Source of the DNA: Tetradesmus obliquus
Lineage: Eukaryota; Chlorophyta; Chlorophyceae; Sphaeropleales; Scenedesmaceae
NCBI GenBank assembly: GCA_030272155.1
Contig: CP126191.1
Location: forward strand, 5,974,501-6,038,500
Reading direction: 5' to 3'
DNA: 64,000 bases
The notes under the pieces are model-generated. The model saw only the letters and a list, made by a program, of their open reading frames with translations. It made no database searches and had not been told where the DNA came from. This document shows, piece after piece, positions 48,861 through 64,000 of this stretch (within the stretch, counting starts at the first letter, position 1; each line of letters opens with the position of its first letter). The position numbers were made by a program, and so were the translations under genes.

Positions 48861-49292
48861 GAGGCTGTGTCCTCAGGCTGGGGCCGCATCTACCAGGAGG
48901 ACCCTCTGCGGCCCATCGGCCTGCAGGCGCATGTGCTGAGGGTGCGAGACATAGATGGAAGGATGAGTGGCAGAAGCGTGCAGCAGCAGCAACAGCAGCA
49001 ACAACAGCAACAGCAGTCGTGTGAGCTGCCAGGTGCCCCTGCAGGGCAGCCTGAGCAGCCTCACCTGCAGCCTGCTGAGGGGCAGCATGAAGACCAGCCG
49101 AACCTACAAGACCATTTATGTGAAGTACGTGAATCAGTACAGCAGAGTTTGGGGGTTGATGGTGATGGCAAGCAGCAGCAGCACCTTGAAGGCAGCCTGG
49201 CATCTCAAGGCACTGGCAGGACTGCAGCTGCTGGGACCAGCAGTGGGGAGTGGTTGGAGTTTCGGACTGGTGTCCCCTGGTGGCGATCTTAG
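46823..49292 (+). CDS. RluA-family RNA pseudouridine synthase, probably organellar
   Basis: Three exons, 46823-47581, 47957-48343 and 48630-49292, give 602 residues. The enzyme isomerises uridine to pseudouridine in rRNA, tRNA or mRNA. Residues 1-60 look like a transit peptide (Arg/Ser/Ala-rich, few acids). The catalytic motif NTHRLDAGTSGVVVLAK with its Asp is intact (start of exon 2), preceded by YVVVDKPPGVQ and followed by the TGRTHQIRAQMA block and GDQLY of the conserved C-terminal core. An S4-like region may lie before the core (LPAWFVLELMRFGAVH). Two poly-Gln insertions (48814-48858 and 48979-49014) interrupt the C-terminal part after GDQLYQALAG, and the chain resumes with GLQAHVLRVRD and ends in EFRTGVPWW, both usual near the family's end. 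It resembles the plant organelle RluA group (RNA pseudouridine synthase 2/6 type); which RNA is modified cannot be told. Confidence 0.88.
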
Positions 49293-49577
49293 TATTTGAA
49301 CTGCACTATATCCAAGATATATGTCTTGCTGTGCCTCCTGGCACTCACTCCACCTTCAAGTCCCGAAAACCCACGGCACAGACGCATGACAGCCAGGCCT
49401 CTTTCGCTGCTCAGCATCTTGACAAGCAACATTCGCACAGTCTTGGTTATGTGTCGGCACGACTAGAAAGATCAAGTCTTGCAGCGCAAGGTGACTTGGG
49501 CGGGCAGCAAGAAACCAGGCCAACTGCGATCACTTGCTTTGAACGTTTAGATCAACAAACTAAACACACGTACCAGC

Positions 49578-49924
49578 ATGGATGACGGGAACGGCCACGC
49601 TGTGGTGAGCCACTTCCTGAGGAACTCAACAGCAGCAGCAGCCGTGGTTGCTGCATCAAGACTGTGTTCAAGCCAAAGCGCTGACATATGCATTTACCCG
49701 ATCTTTTCAGGCGGCCGGCGACGATGACCGCAGGCGCCACAAAGAGGACAGGTACGGTAGGGATATGCTGTTTGCAAGCAGCACTGCTATTGCTGGCCCC
49801 CTGGAGTTGAGGTTGCAGTATGCACAAATAACTCCCCTGCCACAGGCATGCTTGACTAAACATAACTTGCAGCTTGCCATAGCATGATGCACCATGCTGC
49901 GCAGCACTCCCTCACCCCTGCCCC

Positions 49925-49969
<45 letters not shown>

Positions 49970-50288
49970 GATGTGCAGGCGTGACAGGAGCAGGTCACGC
50001 TCCAGAGACAGGAAGCGCAGGTGGGCGACAGCCGGCAGCTGCTGCAGCCAGCATACGTGTACCCAGCAGGCAGGCAGCAATGGCGCAGCAGTCGGCCGGC
50101 TTGCAGAAGGCACAGAGCACGCTGCTCTGGCAGTGTTGGTAGTGTTGTGACGGGTGCAGGCGCGACATGCACAGCGCAGGTGACTTGGTGCCCGGGCAGC
50201 AGCTGGTTTGGCGAATGGCAGGCAGTACACAGCTGTGGTGGTGCCAGCAGTGGCGCGGACTGTGAAGCAGCAGTGCAGGCATTAACCA

Positions 50289-50322
<34 letters not shown>

Positions 50323-53105
50323 CTGTTGCTGCAGGGATGATGACCGCCACAAGTCCAGCAGGCACCGCTCACGCTCCAAGGAGCGCAGCAGGAGGTCGCG
50401 ATCAAGGTGCGGCGCAGGCGCTCGCATCATGCAACTGTCTGCTGTTGGTGTGCTGATCGGCTGATGGTGGTGCACCACAGATGAGAGCAGCTCAGGGAAC
50501 CTTGCTGTGATGGTGTATATGTTTCTGTGTTGCAGTTCGTCATGCTGCGCATCAGCCTTTGCAAGCGGCCTGCAGGGCTGCAAACACCATTCTCTTGTGT
50601 GAAGCTGTGATGCTCTGAGGAACTCCTGACAGCTGCCGCTGCTGCGCTGCTGTTGGCGTGTGGGTGGCTGCAGGTCTCGCAGCCGCACGCCGCCGCGCCG
50701 CAGGCGCAGGCCCACGCAGTGGGACGTGCTGCCCGAGGGGGGCGTGGTGCCCAACCTGGCCGCGGTGCCGCCCTCACAGGTGAGGCTCGGCCTGCATGCA
50801 CTGCTGCAGCTGTGGGGCGCTGAGGCGTGCATGCATGCATGCAACGCAGCCACGCTGCTGCAGAAGCAGAAGCAGCAGGATGTTGGGTGATGGTCACGGT
50901 CATGAGTTGCTCCGTCTTTCCGCAGCCCTTGTCGTGCCTCATCCTGCGCATTGTGGCAGGGGATGCTGAGCGCTCTGGAGCAGCACACTGGTCATGCAGA
51001 TGTTTGCTCCCGGTGGGCATAGCATGTTCGCACACACTTTCTTCTGACTGGAACTAGTCCGTAGCCTCCATTGCTACGTGACGCCTGTGCTCAAATCAGC
51101 GAGACATGCGCTGCCGCTGTTGCTGCCGCAGGTGCCCGGCATGATCCCGGCCTTCCCCCCTGCCCCCGCAGTGCCCGACATGGCCAACATCGCAGCCAGC
51201 ATGGGCCTGGCAGTGCCAGGCATCGGCGCGGCAGGCATGGCTGCGGCGGCAGCAGCAGCGCTGGGCAGCATGGGGCTGCCCGTGGCGGCAGGCGCTGGTG
51301 CTGGCAGTGAGTGACGCAAAAAAACAGCTACAGCTGCAGCAAGCGCACTGTTGCAGCAGGTGGCCAGTAGTTGGAGTGGTACCTGAGCCACCCGGTCAGG
51401 CACACCTGTCGTCTCCTAAATAGTGATTTGCTTTGCTGCTCATCATGCAGTGCAGCCAACCCCTGTAGAGCGGCACCTCTGGGCCTTCCTTATCTAGCTG
51501 CCAGCTGACCCAGCCCCTGCCTGCAACAGCATCCCCTGTGTGCTCATCTTGCTGCTGTCTCCGCCACGCGCTGTGCTGCAGGCACTGCGCACTCGCAGCA
51601 GGCCACGCGCCACGCGCGCCGCGTGTACGTGGGCGGGCTGCCGCCCACCGCTGGCGAGCAGTCTGTGAGCACCTTCTTCAGCCACGCCCTGGCTGCTGTG
51701 GGAGGCAACACCGCAGGACCAGGTGCGGCGGCAGCAGCAGCAGCAGCTCTGACATGTAGCATAGGCACAGCGCACAGCAATGGCATTGGTGCATGTTGAC
51801 AAGTGGGGTGGCGTGGCAGCGATACAAGCAGCTGGCGAGAGTGGCTCCAGCAGCGAGGCATCTGCAGGTTGCAGCAGCAGCAGCTGGGAGATGGCACATG
51901 CACTGGCTATGTAGGCTTGTATGCTGCAGCCAGCTCAGTGGAGTGTTTGTCGCAAGCCGTGCTTGGTCTCTGCCTCACTGCCTGCTCCTGTACGTGGCCT
52001 CGCTGCTGCTGTGCAGGCCAGTCTGTGGTGAACGTTTACATCAACAAGGACAAGAACTTCGCCTTTGTGGAGTTCAGGACAGGTGCGGCACGGCTGCGGC
52101 AGAGGGGTGTGTGCGTGGGGCAGCGTGGTTGGCAGCCAAAGACCGCGGGGTGTGAGGGGGGGAAGGTGCAACAGGGGCCCATCGGGCAGCAAAGGTGGGG
52201 CAGGTAAGGGCGGTACGACGAATGGTATCAATGGGTGAGTTGAAAGGCAGGAAGCTCTGCTGTACCTTGCTGCTGGTGCTGTTACGCATTATGTGGCGGG
52301 GCGGGCGTAGCCTTGGTTGCATCAGCATTCATGTTGGCATAGCACAGCAGCCCTTATGATTGTTCAAGGATTGAGTATTGAACAAGCTGCCGCTGTGTGT
52401 TTGCTGCTGTGTTGCTGCTGCTTGTTCCCTCGTGCCGCTGCTTGCTTCTTGTGCTGCTGCTGTGTGTTTCCTTGTGCTGCCTTGTTGCTGCGTTTCCTTG
52501 TGCTGCTTTGCTGCTGTTTCCTTTGTGCTGCCACTGCTGCCGTTTGTCTCCCTTGGTTGCTATGGACGCCAGCCATCTGCTGCACATAAAACATCTGCGT
52601 ACGCGACACAACTGTGGGGCACTGTTGCACGCCTACAAGGCCAGCTACTGGCTGCCAGCTTGTGTCCTGAGGCACAGTGTGCCGGCCAGGTTAGCGGTGT
52701 GGCCCTGTTGCTCAGCATACGTATGCTGACACCCAGCACAGCAGCAGCTTGGTAGCCTGTCTCTGGCAGTACCACATTGCCTGTGCTCTTTGCTTGACCC
52801 GTTGCGGTCTGCAGTGCACAAGCAGCCATTGCCTTGCCTGATTCTTCAGTGCGCTTTTCTTTGGCCAATCCCCTGACGCGTTGCATCGTCCTCGCTCCCC
52901 GCCCTGCTTGCCGTGCCTCCCGCCCCTTGCTCATTCTGCTGCGTCATCAGTTGAGGAAACTTCCAACGCCATGGCGCTGGATGGCATCATGTTTGAGGGC
53001 GTGGCGGTGCGCGTGAGGCGCCCCAACGACTACAACCCCGCGGCAGCAGCGCTGCTGGGCCCGCCAGGCCCCAGCCCCACGCTCAACCTGGCCGCAATCG
53101 GCCTG

Positions 53106-53140
<35 letters not shown>

Positions 53141-55075
53141 TGGCACCAGTGCTGGCCAGGTGAGTTTGGTGATGGTTCGCTGGTTTGCGTTGTGTAGTGC
53201 GCCAATCGTGTGATGCAGGGCGCCCAGTGAGTGTCAGCATGCTGCCGCCGTGGTTGTGGCCAAGTACTGCAATCCTGATAGTCACACCCTGCTCTGCTCC
53301 TGCTGTATTGTTAGTGTCTGCTCAAACTTCCGCTTCATGCGCCACCTGTCACGTGTGAAGCTGACTGCCCTTGCTCTGTTGTGGTGGCGCACCCTCTGCT
53401 ACACTGCCGCTGCAGGACCCTGACCGCGTGTTTGTGGGCGGTCTGCCCTACTACCTCAATGACGAGCAGTGCAGGGAGCTGCTGGGCAGCTTTGGCACCA
53501 TCAAGAGCTTCGACCTGGTCAAGGACAGGGAGACTGGCAACAGCAAGGGGTGAGCGGCGCGGCAGCAGTGGTGCTTGCACGTTGCTTGTCTGTGTCGAGT
53601 GCGACGTCACATGGCGTTGTTCAGTGGCTGCGGCAGACAGCAAGGGCTGTTGTAGCAGAGCTTGCGCAGAGGCATTGGCTGGCTGAGTAGCAGCAGAGAT
53701 ACGCCACCAGCGAGCAGGAGGGGCATGTGGGCAGCCATTTGCTAGCTGAGTGTATGCTGTAGGCCTGGTGTGCTAACACAGCACAGTGTTGGTGGGCTGG
53801 CATGGGGCTGTAATGCCTGCAATGTTGACATGTGCTGCTGCTACTGCCCCTTTCCCTGACCCGCAGCTACGGCTTTGTGGTGTACACGGACCCCACCGTC
53901 ACTGACGTGGCGTGTGCTGGGCTCAACGGGCTCAAGATGGGCGACAGGACGCTCACCGTGCGCCGCGCAGCAGAGGTGGGGCACCTCGGCAGCTGCACAG
54001 CACGCTGCCTCCTGTATGGAGCAAATAGACAGGCTGGGCGCTTAGCGCCGACACAGCATGCATGTAACAGAGCAGCAGTTGAGGTGTGCATACATGGACG
54101 CCTGTCAGCTGCGCCGCACAGGTCCCACAGAACACACACGCTGTAGTTGACTTGCGGCTGCAGTGGTATATCAGTGGTCAGTCACTGCCAGCCCAACCAG
54201 TTAGGCATAACAGCGCATCTCCACATACAACTCACTGTTTGTATGCTGCCACATCTGGCGGCAGGGTGCGCGCGGCGCTGGTGGCGGCGCTGGCGGCATG
54301 GACCTGCTAGGCGGCATGGCCCCCCTGCCGGGTGTGATGATGCCGGGGCTGATGCCGGGGCTGGTGCCTGGGCTGGGCGGCGGTGCGTTTGCGGGCGCGA
54401 GCCGCATCGTGGTGCTGAAGAACGCGGTGGAGGTGGATGAGCTGAACAACCCCACGGACTACGAGGAGATCGTGCAGGACATGCAGGTGAGGGGGGCGGG
54501 GCAGCGCTGCACGTGTGTGTGGGGTGTGTGGGGTGTCCAGGACTGGAAGGTGTTTGATGTTGGTCAATGGCTGGTGAAGTTTGCGGCAGGGGTTTGACCG
54601 GGGCGCGCTGAAATGGTTGTTTGTCAGCCGTGTGATTATGCGGCAGCAGGCACTTGGGATGCATGTGTTGATGGGGCCAGCATGCAGCAGCTTTGCAAAG
54701 AGACTTGCCAGGGCACAGCACACCGCGTCCTTGTCTTGCAGCAGTCTCTTCATCGTTGCACATGCAGGCCGCACCTCAGTTGACTCTTGGCAGCTTACAT
54801 CTGCCCCAACTGCTCACCACCACACTGCGCGCCTTGCCTTGCAGGACGAGTGCAACAAGTACGGCGTGGTGGTCAAGCTGACCATCCCGCGCCCTGCTGC
54901 GGACAACCCCGCGCCCAATGGCCTGGGCCTGGTCATCATCGAGTACAGTGATATCAACGCGGCGCTGCAGGCCAAGCAGGCCATGCACGGCCGCAAGTTT
55001 GGCGGGCACGTGGTGCAGGGCACGTTCCTGCAGGAGGCGGACTATGCGGCAGGCAACTTCAGCGCCAGCCAGTAG
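49578..55075 (+). CDS. U2AF2: Splicing factor U2AF large subunit (U2AF65)
   Basis: Thirteen exons, 49578-49604, 49711-49751, 49979-50020, 50335-50406, 50674-50779, 51132-51306, 51582-51722, 52017-52082, 52951-53159, 53416-53549, 53867-53975, 54265-54486 and 54845-55075, give 524 residues. U2AF65 binds the polypyrimidine tract and recruits U2 snRNP to the branch site. Residues 10-73 are an Arg/Ser domain. TQWDV (Trp77) matches the ligand that docks in U2AF35. RRM1 (about 168-250) has RNP2 VYVGGL and RNP1 KNFAFVEF; RRM2 (about 297-374) has VFVGGL and KGYGFVVY. The UHM (about 420-515) keeps GRKF, the R-x-F motif that binds SF1. Between RRM1 and RRM2 is a Gly run (53106-53141). Intron 8 is the longest (868 nt), contains a degenerate TTTCCTTGTGCTGC tandem repeat, and splits RRM1. 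Two introns start their 3' ends with CTG runs, so the factor's own gene carries the odd tracts described in the findings. Confidence 0.95.
49928..49966 (+). repeat. (CTG)13 run before a U2AF65 splice acceptor
   Basis: Thirteen units end 12 nt before the acceptor 49978/49979. A 10-unit run at 50292-50321 precedes the next acceptor (50334/50335) in the same way. Confidence 0.97.
52395..52555 (+). repeat. Degenerate pyrimidine-rich tandem repeat in U2AF65 intron 8
   Basis: Roughly six imperfect copies of a 20-26 bp unit built on TTTCCTTGTGCTGC lie 400 nt before the acceptor. Unit length varies, so borders are approximate. It could act as extra U2AF binding sites, which would suit feedback control of this gene. 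Confidence 0.6.
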
Positions 55076-55732
55076 CGGAGTGTGCTTTTGGCGCTTGCGC
55101 TGTACCGTTAGGGGTGGGTGAGGACCGTTTCTACGGATGCAAGCCGGTGCCGTTGCAATGCAGCACGCAAGCTCAGTGGCTGCTGCTGGAATGCAGCTGA
55201 TGCAGCGCCAGTGACTTCAGTCGGCTGACCTTTGTGCATAGCCATGTACAGGTGCTGCTGTAGGGTTGTTTGTGTTGCCTTGTTGTGTGTTTGTGATGGT
55301 TGGACTGAAGTGATCCATTCTGGGGCTGCTGGCAGCAGCACTTCATGGTCAAGGACGGTCATGGCTTGATGTCAAATGCATTTTCAGCATGCTTCCCAGC
55401 GCAGTAGTTTCTGTTACTACACCAGTATTTGTGACGAGTATCGCAGTTGGGACAATGTAAGTATCTAGACACGATTACCTGTGCAGCTCACCCAAGCCTG
55501 TTGGGCTGTGCTGGCCTTGAAAGCCATTGCATTGGCTTCTTGCTCGTCGCATGAGTTTGAAACAATAAGTTACACTTCAAACAAGCGCGAAGCGCCAGGA
55601 ACCGGCCGGAGCATCAACATTTACCACTGGTTGTGAATAACACTCTCGACCCACCCACACTTGCGATAAGTCGCTCGGGCAGAACTCGCTCGGTCCTTTC
55701 CACTGCACACACCCATCCTGCCAATCGTAAAG
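55076..55732. other. Intergenic region between U2AF65 and KARI
   Basis: Contains the U2AF65 3' UTR (candidate TGTAA at 55456-55460) and the KARI promoter/5' UTR. No exon or RNA gene recognised. Confidence 0.5.
55456..55460 (+). terminator. Candidate TGTAA poly(A) signal of U2AF65
   Basis: Lies 380 nt after the stop codon and 272 nt before the KARI ATG, a sensible place for transcript end. Motif is short. Confidence 0.3.
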
Positions 55733-60948
<5,216 letters not shown>

Positions 60949-62341
60949 ATGGCGTACAGCAAAGGCTTGCTGCCATGCCTTTTGGAGGCAGAGCTCCTGG
61001 GTCGCAGACGTAAGGCTGACGACAGAATTCAGTCGGAATGGAAGTTATAGTACGGTAGCTGATCGCAGGACGCCTGCTGCAGGTGCCTACGCCCCAAGCA
61101 GCTTCTGCCATGCCTTCACCTGCCAAGCCAAGCATGCTGGCGTGATCCGTGTGGACCCAGACGGGGATCCCTGCCCCCCTTACTCCATCACGTTCAACCA
61201 GGTCAGCAGCTGGAACACTTGTCTGGGTGCAGCTTGCAGCAGTACTCCAACAGTCTGCCATTCTAGCTGCAACCACCACAGCAGCAGCCGTAGCGTATGA
61301 CACCCTTGAGATCCCTTGCCTGCTGCGACTGTTGCAGGTAGCAAACAGCTGCAAGTTCCTCACAGTGGGCGATGAAGAGGGCTGCGTGTCGATTGTTGAC
61401 ACCTCTGCTGAGGAGCTGCCCACAAGCCTGTACACAGACCATGACAGGCCGCCACGCGCCAAGTGGCTGGCACACAACAACACCATCTTTGACATGGCAT
61501 GGGCAAAGGTGAGCTGGCCATGTGAACAGGCATCACGCTGCTGTTGCATGTGTCTGGTGACTTGCAAAGCAGCATGGGCAAGGTCAGGTGTGCAAGGGTA
61601 CTGCATCACTGCTGTAGCATGACTCACACCTCCAGCTTGGTGGTGTTCCAACCAGCAAGTGACAGCAGCATGGGCAGCTCTGGCACACATGACACAGCTG
61701 AGCTTACTTGACACTCGCTGCTGCTGAGCAAGCCGTCTGCGCTGCTTGCCTGCCATGCAGAATGATTCGGTGCTGTACACCGCATCTGGGGACCAGCACG
61801 TCGGCGTGTGGGACACCGCTGCTGGCAGGCTGCGCGTGTACTGTGCAGGGCACGACGGCAGCGTGAAGGCAGTCTGCCCCCACAGCACGCAGCCAGACGT
61901 GTTTGCCTCAGGTGCGCGGCTGCTGCAGCACTGCCCAGCACTGCCTAGCAGCTGGCTGCTACCACTGCATGCCGCACCTCTGCCGTGCCTGCAGCAGGCT
62001 TGCTTTCTGTGTGGGCTGCTTGCTAGCGCAAAGCAGCCGCACCTTGTGTGTGGACGGCACCTGCCCCTGCGAGCAGCATCCTACTGGCATGCGAGCCACA
62101 TGTGCTGCTGCGCGCCCTGCTAGCAGTGCTGACAAGGCGCATCACTCCGCTGCATGCCGCCTCACCAACGCTCACCACCCACTGTCACCATGTTCTGTCA
62201 CAGGCTCACGTGATGGCGGCATCCTGCTGTGGGACCTGCGCACGCCCAGCAAGTGGTGCGCAGCCAAGCGCCGCATGCAGCTGGGGCCCATCCTGCGCAT
62301 CGACATCGCCACAGCGCCAGCACGCCAGCACGGCGGGCCCA

Positions 62342-62372
<31 letters not shown>

Positions 62373-64000
62373 GCCAGGCAGTGCCGGCAAGGCAGGCAGG
62401 CCTGGCAGCGGCAGGAGCGCGGCAGGCGCCGCCAGCTGCCGCCGCAGCGTGACGTCACTGCTGTTCCTGCGAAACGAGCACACCATGGTCAGCAGCAGCG
62501 ACATGGATGGTGTGGTCAAGCTGTGGGACCTGCGCCGGCTGACAGCGCCCACGGGTGACATCACGCTGCCGGCACGCGGCAGCCCCGCTGCTGCTGCTGC
62601 TGGCCGCAAGAGCAGTGGCTCTGGCCGCAGCAGGTCTGGCGGCAGCAAAAAGGGCAGCGCTGCGGCTGATGAGGCTGGCGGCGCGTGCTGGATGGGCTTC
62701 AGCTGCCCCAGCAGGAGCAGCAGGCCCGCAGGCATCAGCAGCATGGCGCTGTCGCCAGCAGGTACGCGCGCTGCTGCTGCTGCTGTCAGCACAACCTTCC
62801 ACTGCATACAGCAAGATCCCAGCAGCCAGCTCGGCATGGCACTGCCTCGTGAGACTACGAGGCTCATTCTTCTACGCTGTACATCGCGTGTATGTTCCTG
62901 CGGCAGCTGCCAGCAATAGATGTTCGTGCTCAGGCCTCAGCCCATGCAAAAGTCGAAGTCGGCACTACCGGCTGCATGCTGCTGAGCCGGGGCTGCCATT
63001 TCTGGTGCCATTTGCCTGCAATTGCCACAACTGCTGCTACTGCTGTTGCTGCCAGGTGACATGCTGCTGGTGTCCTCCATTAACAGCTGCCACTACCTGT
63101 ACAGCATGGCAGCGCTGGACCAGCCGCCCCTGGCCACGCTGACGGGCCACCGCAGCGACAGCTTCTGCGTCAAGTCCTGCTTCAGCCCCTGCGGGCAGCA
63201 CGTGCTCAGCGGCAGCAGCGACAGGCGCGCATACATCTGGGACGTGAGTGCCTGCAGCAGCGGCGGCATGGGCTGCAGCAGGCAGCAGCAGGACCAGCCA
63301 GCAATCTTGCTTCGGCAGACCTGCCCTGTTGGAAGCGTGATACTGCAGTAAGCTCCGCCCTGCAGACACAGGTATAATCATAAGCGTATTATCGAGGCAG
63401 CACTGTGCAATTGCAAGCGCCATCTTGCAGGCGTGCCGACTGCATGTTCATGGCCATGCGCCGCTTGTTGCTGCACCTGCAGGTGTCTCAGCCGTCGCTG
63501 CCGCCTGTCACCCTGCCGGGCCATGCTGGGGAGGTCACCGCAGTGGCGTGGTGCCCCGGTGACGCCTGCCAGCTGGCGACTGCCGCAGATGACGCCACGC
63601 TGCGCGTGTGGTCCATGGACCGCAGCAATGTGCGCTACCAGGCGACATTTGACCACTGCAACTACCTCTTTGCTGAGGAGGGCAGGCAGCAGCAGGGCCT
63701 GTGGGACCGGCTGGGCTTTGAGCGGCCCAAGGCGCCAGCACAGCAGAGTGGCAGCCAGCAGCAGCAGCCACAGCACTCTGGCGAGGCAGCAGCAGCAGCA
63801 CCTGAGCCAGAGCCATGCGGTGGCAGCACTGCCACACACGCAGCAGCAGCTGCTGCTGGTGTTGGCGGCAAGGGTAGCATCTGCTCGCCACCTGTCACGC
63901 CTCAACTGCCGTTCTACCGCAGCGCGGGAGCAGCAGAGGCAGGCGCTGCACCTGGTGCTGCTGTTGCAGCTGCTGCTGTCGCTGGTGCCTCCGCTGGTGT
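60949..64000 (+). CDS. CDT2: CDT2 (DTL/denticleless) WD40 substrate receptor of CRL4 ubiquitin ligase, 3' end outside the window
   Basis: Seven exons, 60949-61009, 61083-61201, 61338-61508, 61761-61911, 62204-62761, 63056-63243 and 63483 to the edge, give about 588 residues so far. CDT2 links DDB1-CUL4 to substrates bound on PCNA, destroying CDT1 and related proteins in S phase. The WD40 blade order follows human DTL: VGDEEGCVSIVDTS, WLAHNNTIFDMAWAK, TASGDQHVGVWD, SRDGGILLWDLR, DMDGVVKLWDLRRL, GHRSDSFCVKSCFSPCG, SGSSDRRAYIWD, GHAGEVTAVAWCPGD. Two WDxR motifs (LLWDLR, KLWDLR) are the DDB1-docking type. Low-complexity Ala/Gly/Ser inserts at about 62330-62430 and 62575-62670 lie between blades where DTL also has a loop. 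After the propeller the chain turns into an Ala/Gln-rich tail that runs off the edge, so the C-terminal PIP box cannot be checked. Exon 1 (21 codons) rests on frame and splice signals only; intron 1 is just 73 nt. Confidence 0.9.

Noticed and set aside
49912-50988. 358-codon minus-strand frame
   Set aside because: Antisense to three U2AF65 exons whose frame and RS sequence are certain; the frame is kept open by repeats.
60949-61009. Doubt over the CDT2 first exon
   Set aside because: The doubt was not upheld: the frame closes exactly with exon 2 and no better ATG is present, so it was kept, with the caution noted in the entry.

Overview
The window looks like nuclear DNA of a green alga. It is GC-rich and very rich in CAG/CTG trinucleotides, and most genes are split into many short exons by GT-AG introns of about 70 to 870 nt. 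Proteins carry long poly-Gln and poly-Ala insertions. Several genes are plant/algal in type: a plant-type ketol-acid reductoisomerase with an N-terminal extension, DGAT2, U2AF65, CDT2 and an OPR/RAP-like helical-repeat protein. A core chlorophyte, possibly Scenedesmus-like (Sphaeropleales), fits best; the exact lineage is inferred. I saw no convincing transposase, reverse transcriptase, capsid gene, tRNA, rRNA or CRISPR array.

Layout. 166-6504 (+): the 3' part of a large NT-C2/coiled-coil protein, reading in from the left edge. 7796-9745 and 13178-14703 (both -): two short paralogues of its last four exons. 17886-21001 (+): a secreted cysteine-rich protein with two PAN-like modules. 23741-26426 (-): a membrane-anchored short-chain dehydrogenase of the very-long-chain 3-ketoacyl-CoA reductase type. 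26835-28759 (+): DGAT2, head-to-head with it. 32057-35648 (-): acetyl-CoA acetyltransferase. 36130-39677 (+): di-N-acetylchitobiase (GH18), head-to-head with the thiolase. All later genes are on +: an H1-tail-like basic protein (40632-41933), an intronless 1078-residue Gln-rich helical-repeat protein (43188-46424), a RluA-type pseudouridine synthase (46823-49292), U2AF65 (49578-55075), ketol-acid reductoisomerase (55733-59888) and CDT2 (60949 to the right edge). Exon chains were built by hand; frame closes across every junction I give, which is the main internal check.

How the genes relate. The reductase, DGAT2 and thiolase put three acyl-CoA/lipid genes within 12 kb, and the first two share a 408-bp divergent promoter. 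The other neighbours have no clear pathway link. The most interesting signals are the partial, inverted duplication of the coiled-coil gene with conserved exon phases and a heptad-sized insertion, and a polarity of trinucleotide repeats inside introns: sense CAG runs next to 5' splice sites and sense CTG runs next to 3' splice sites.
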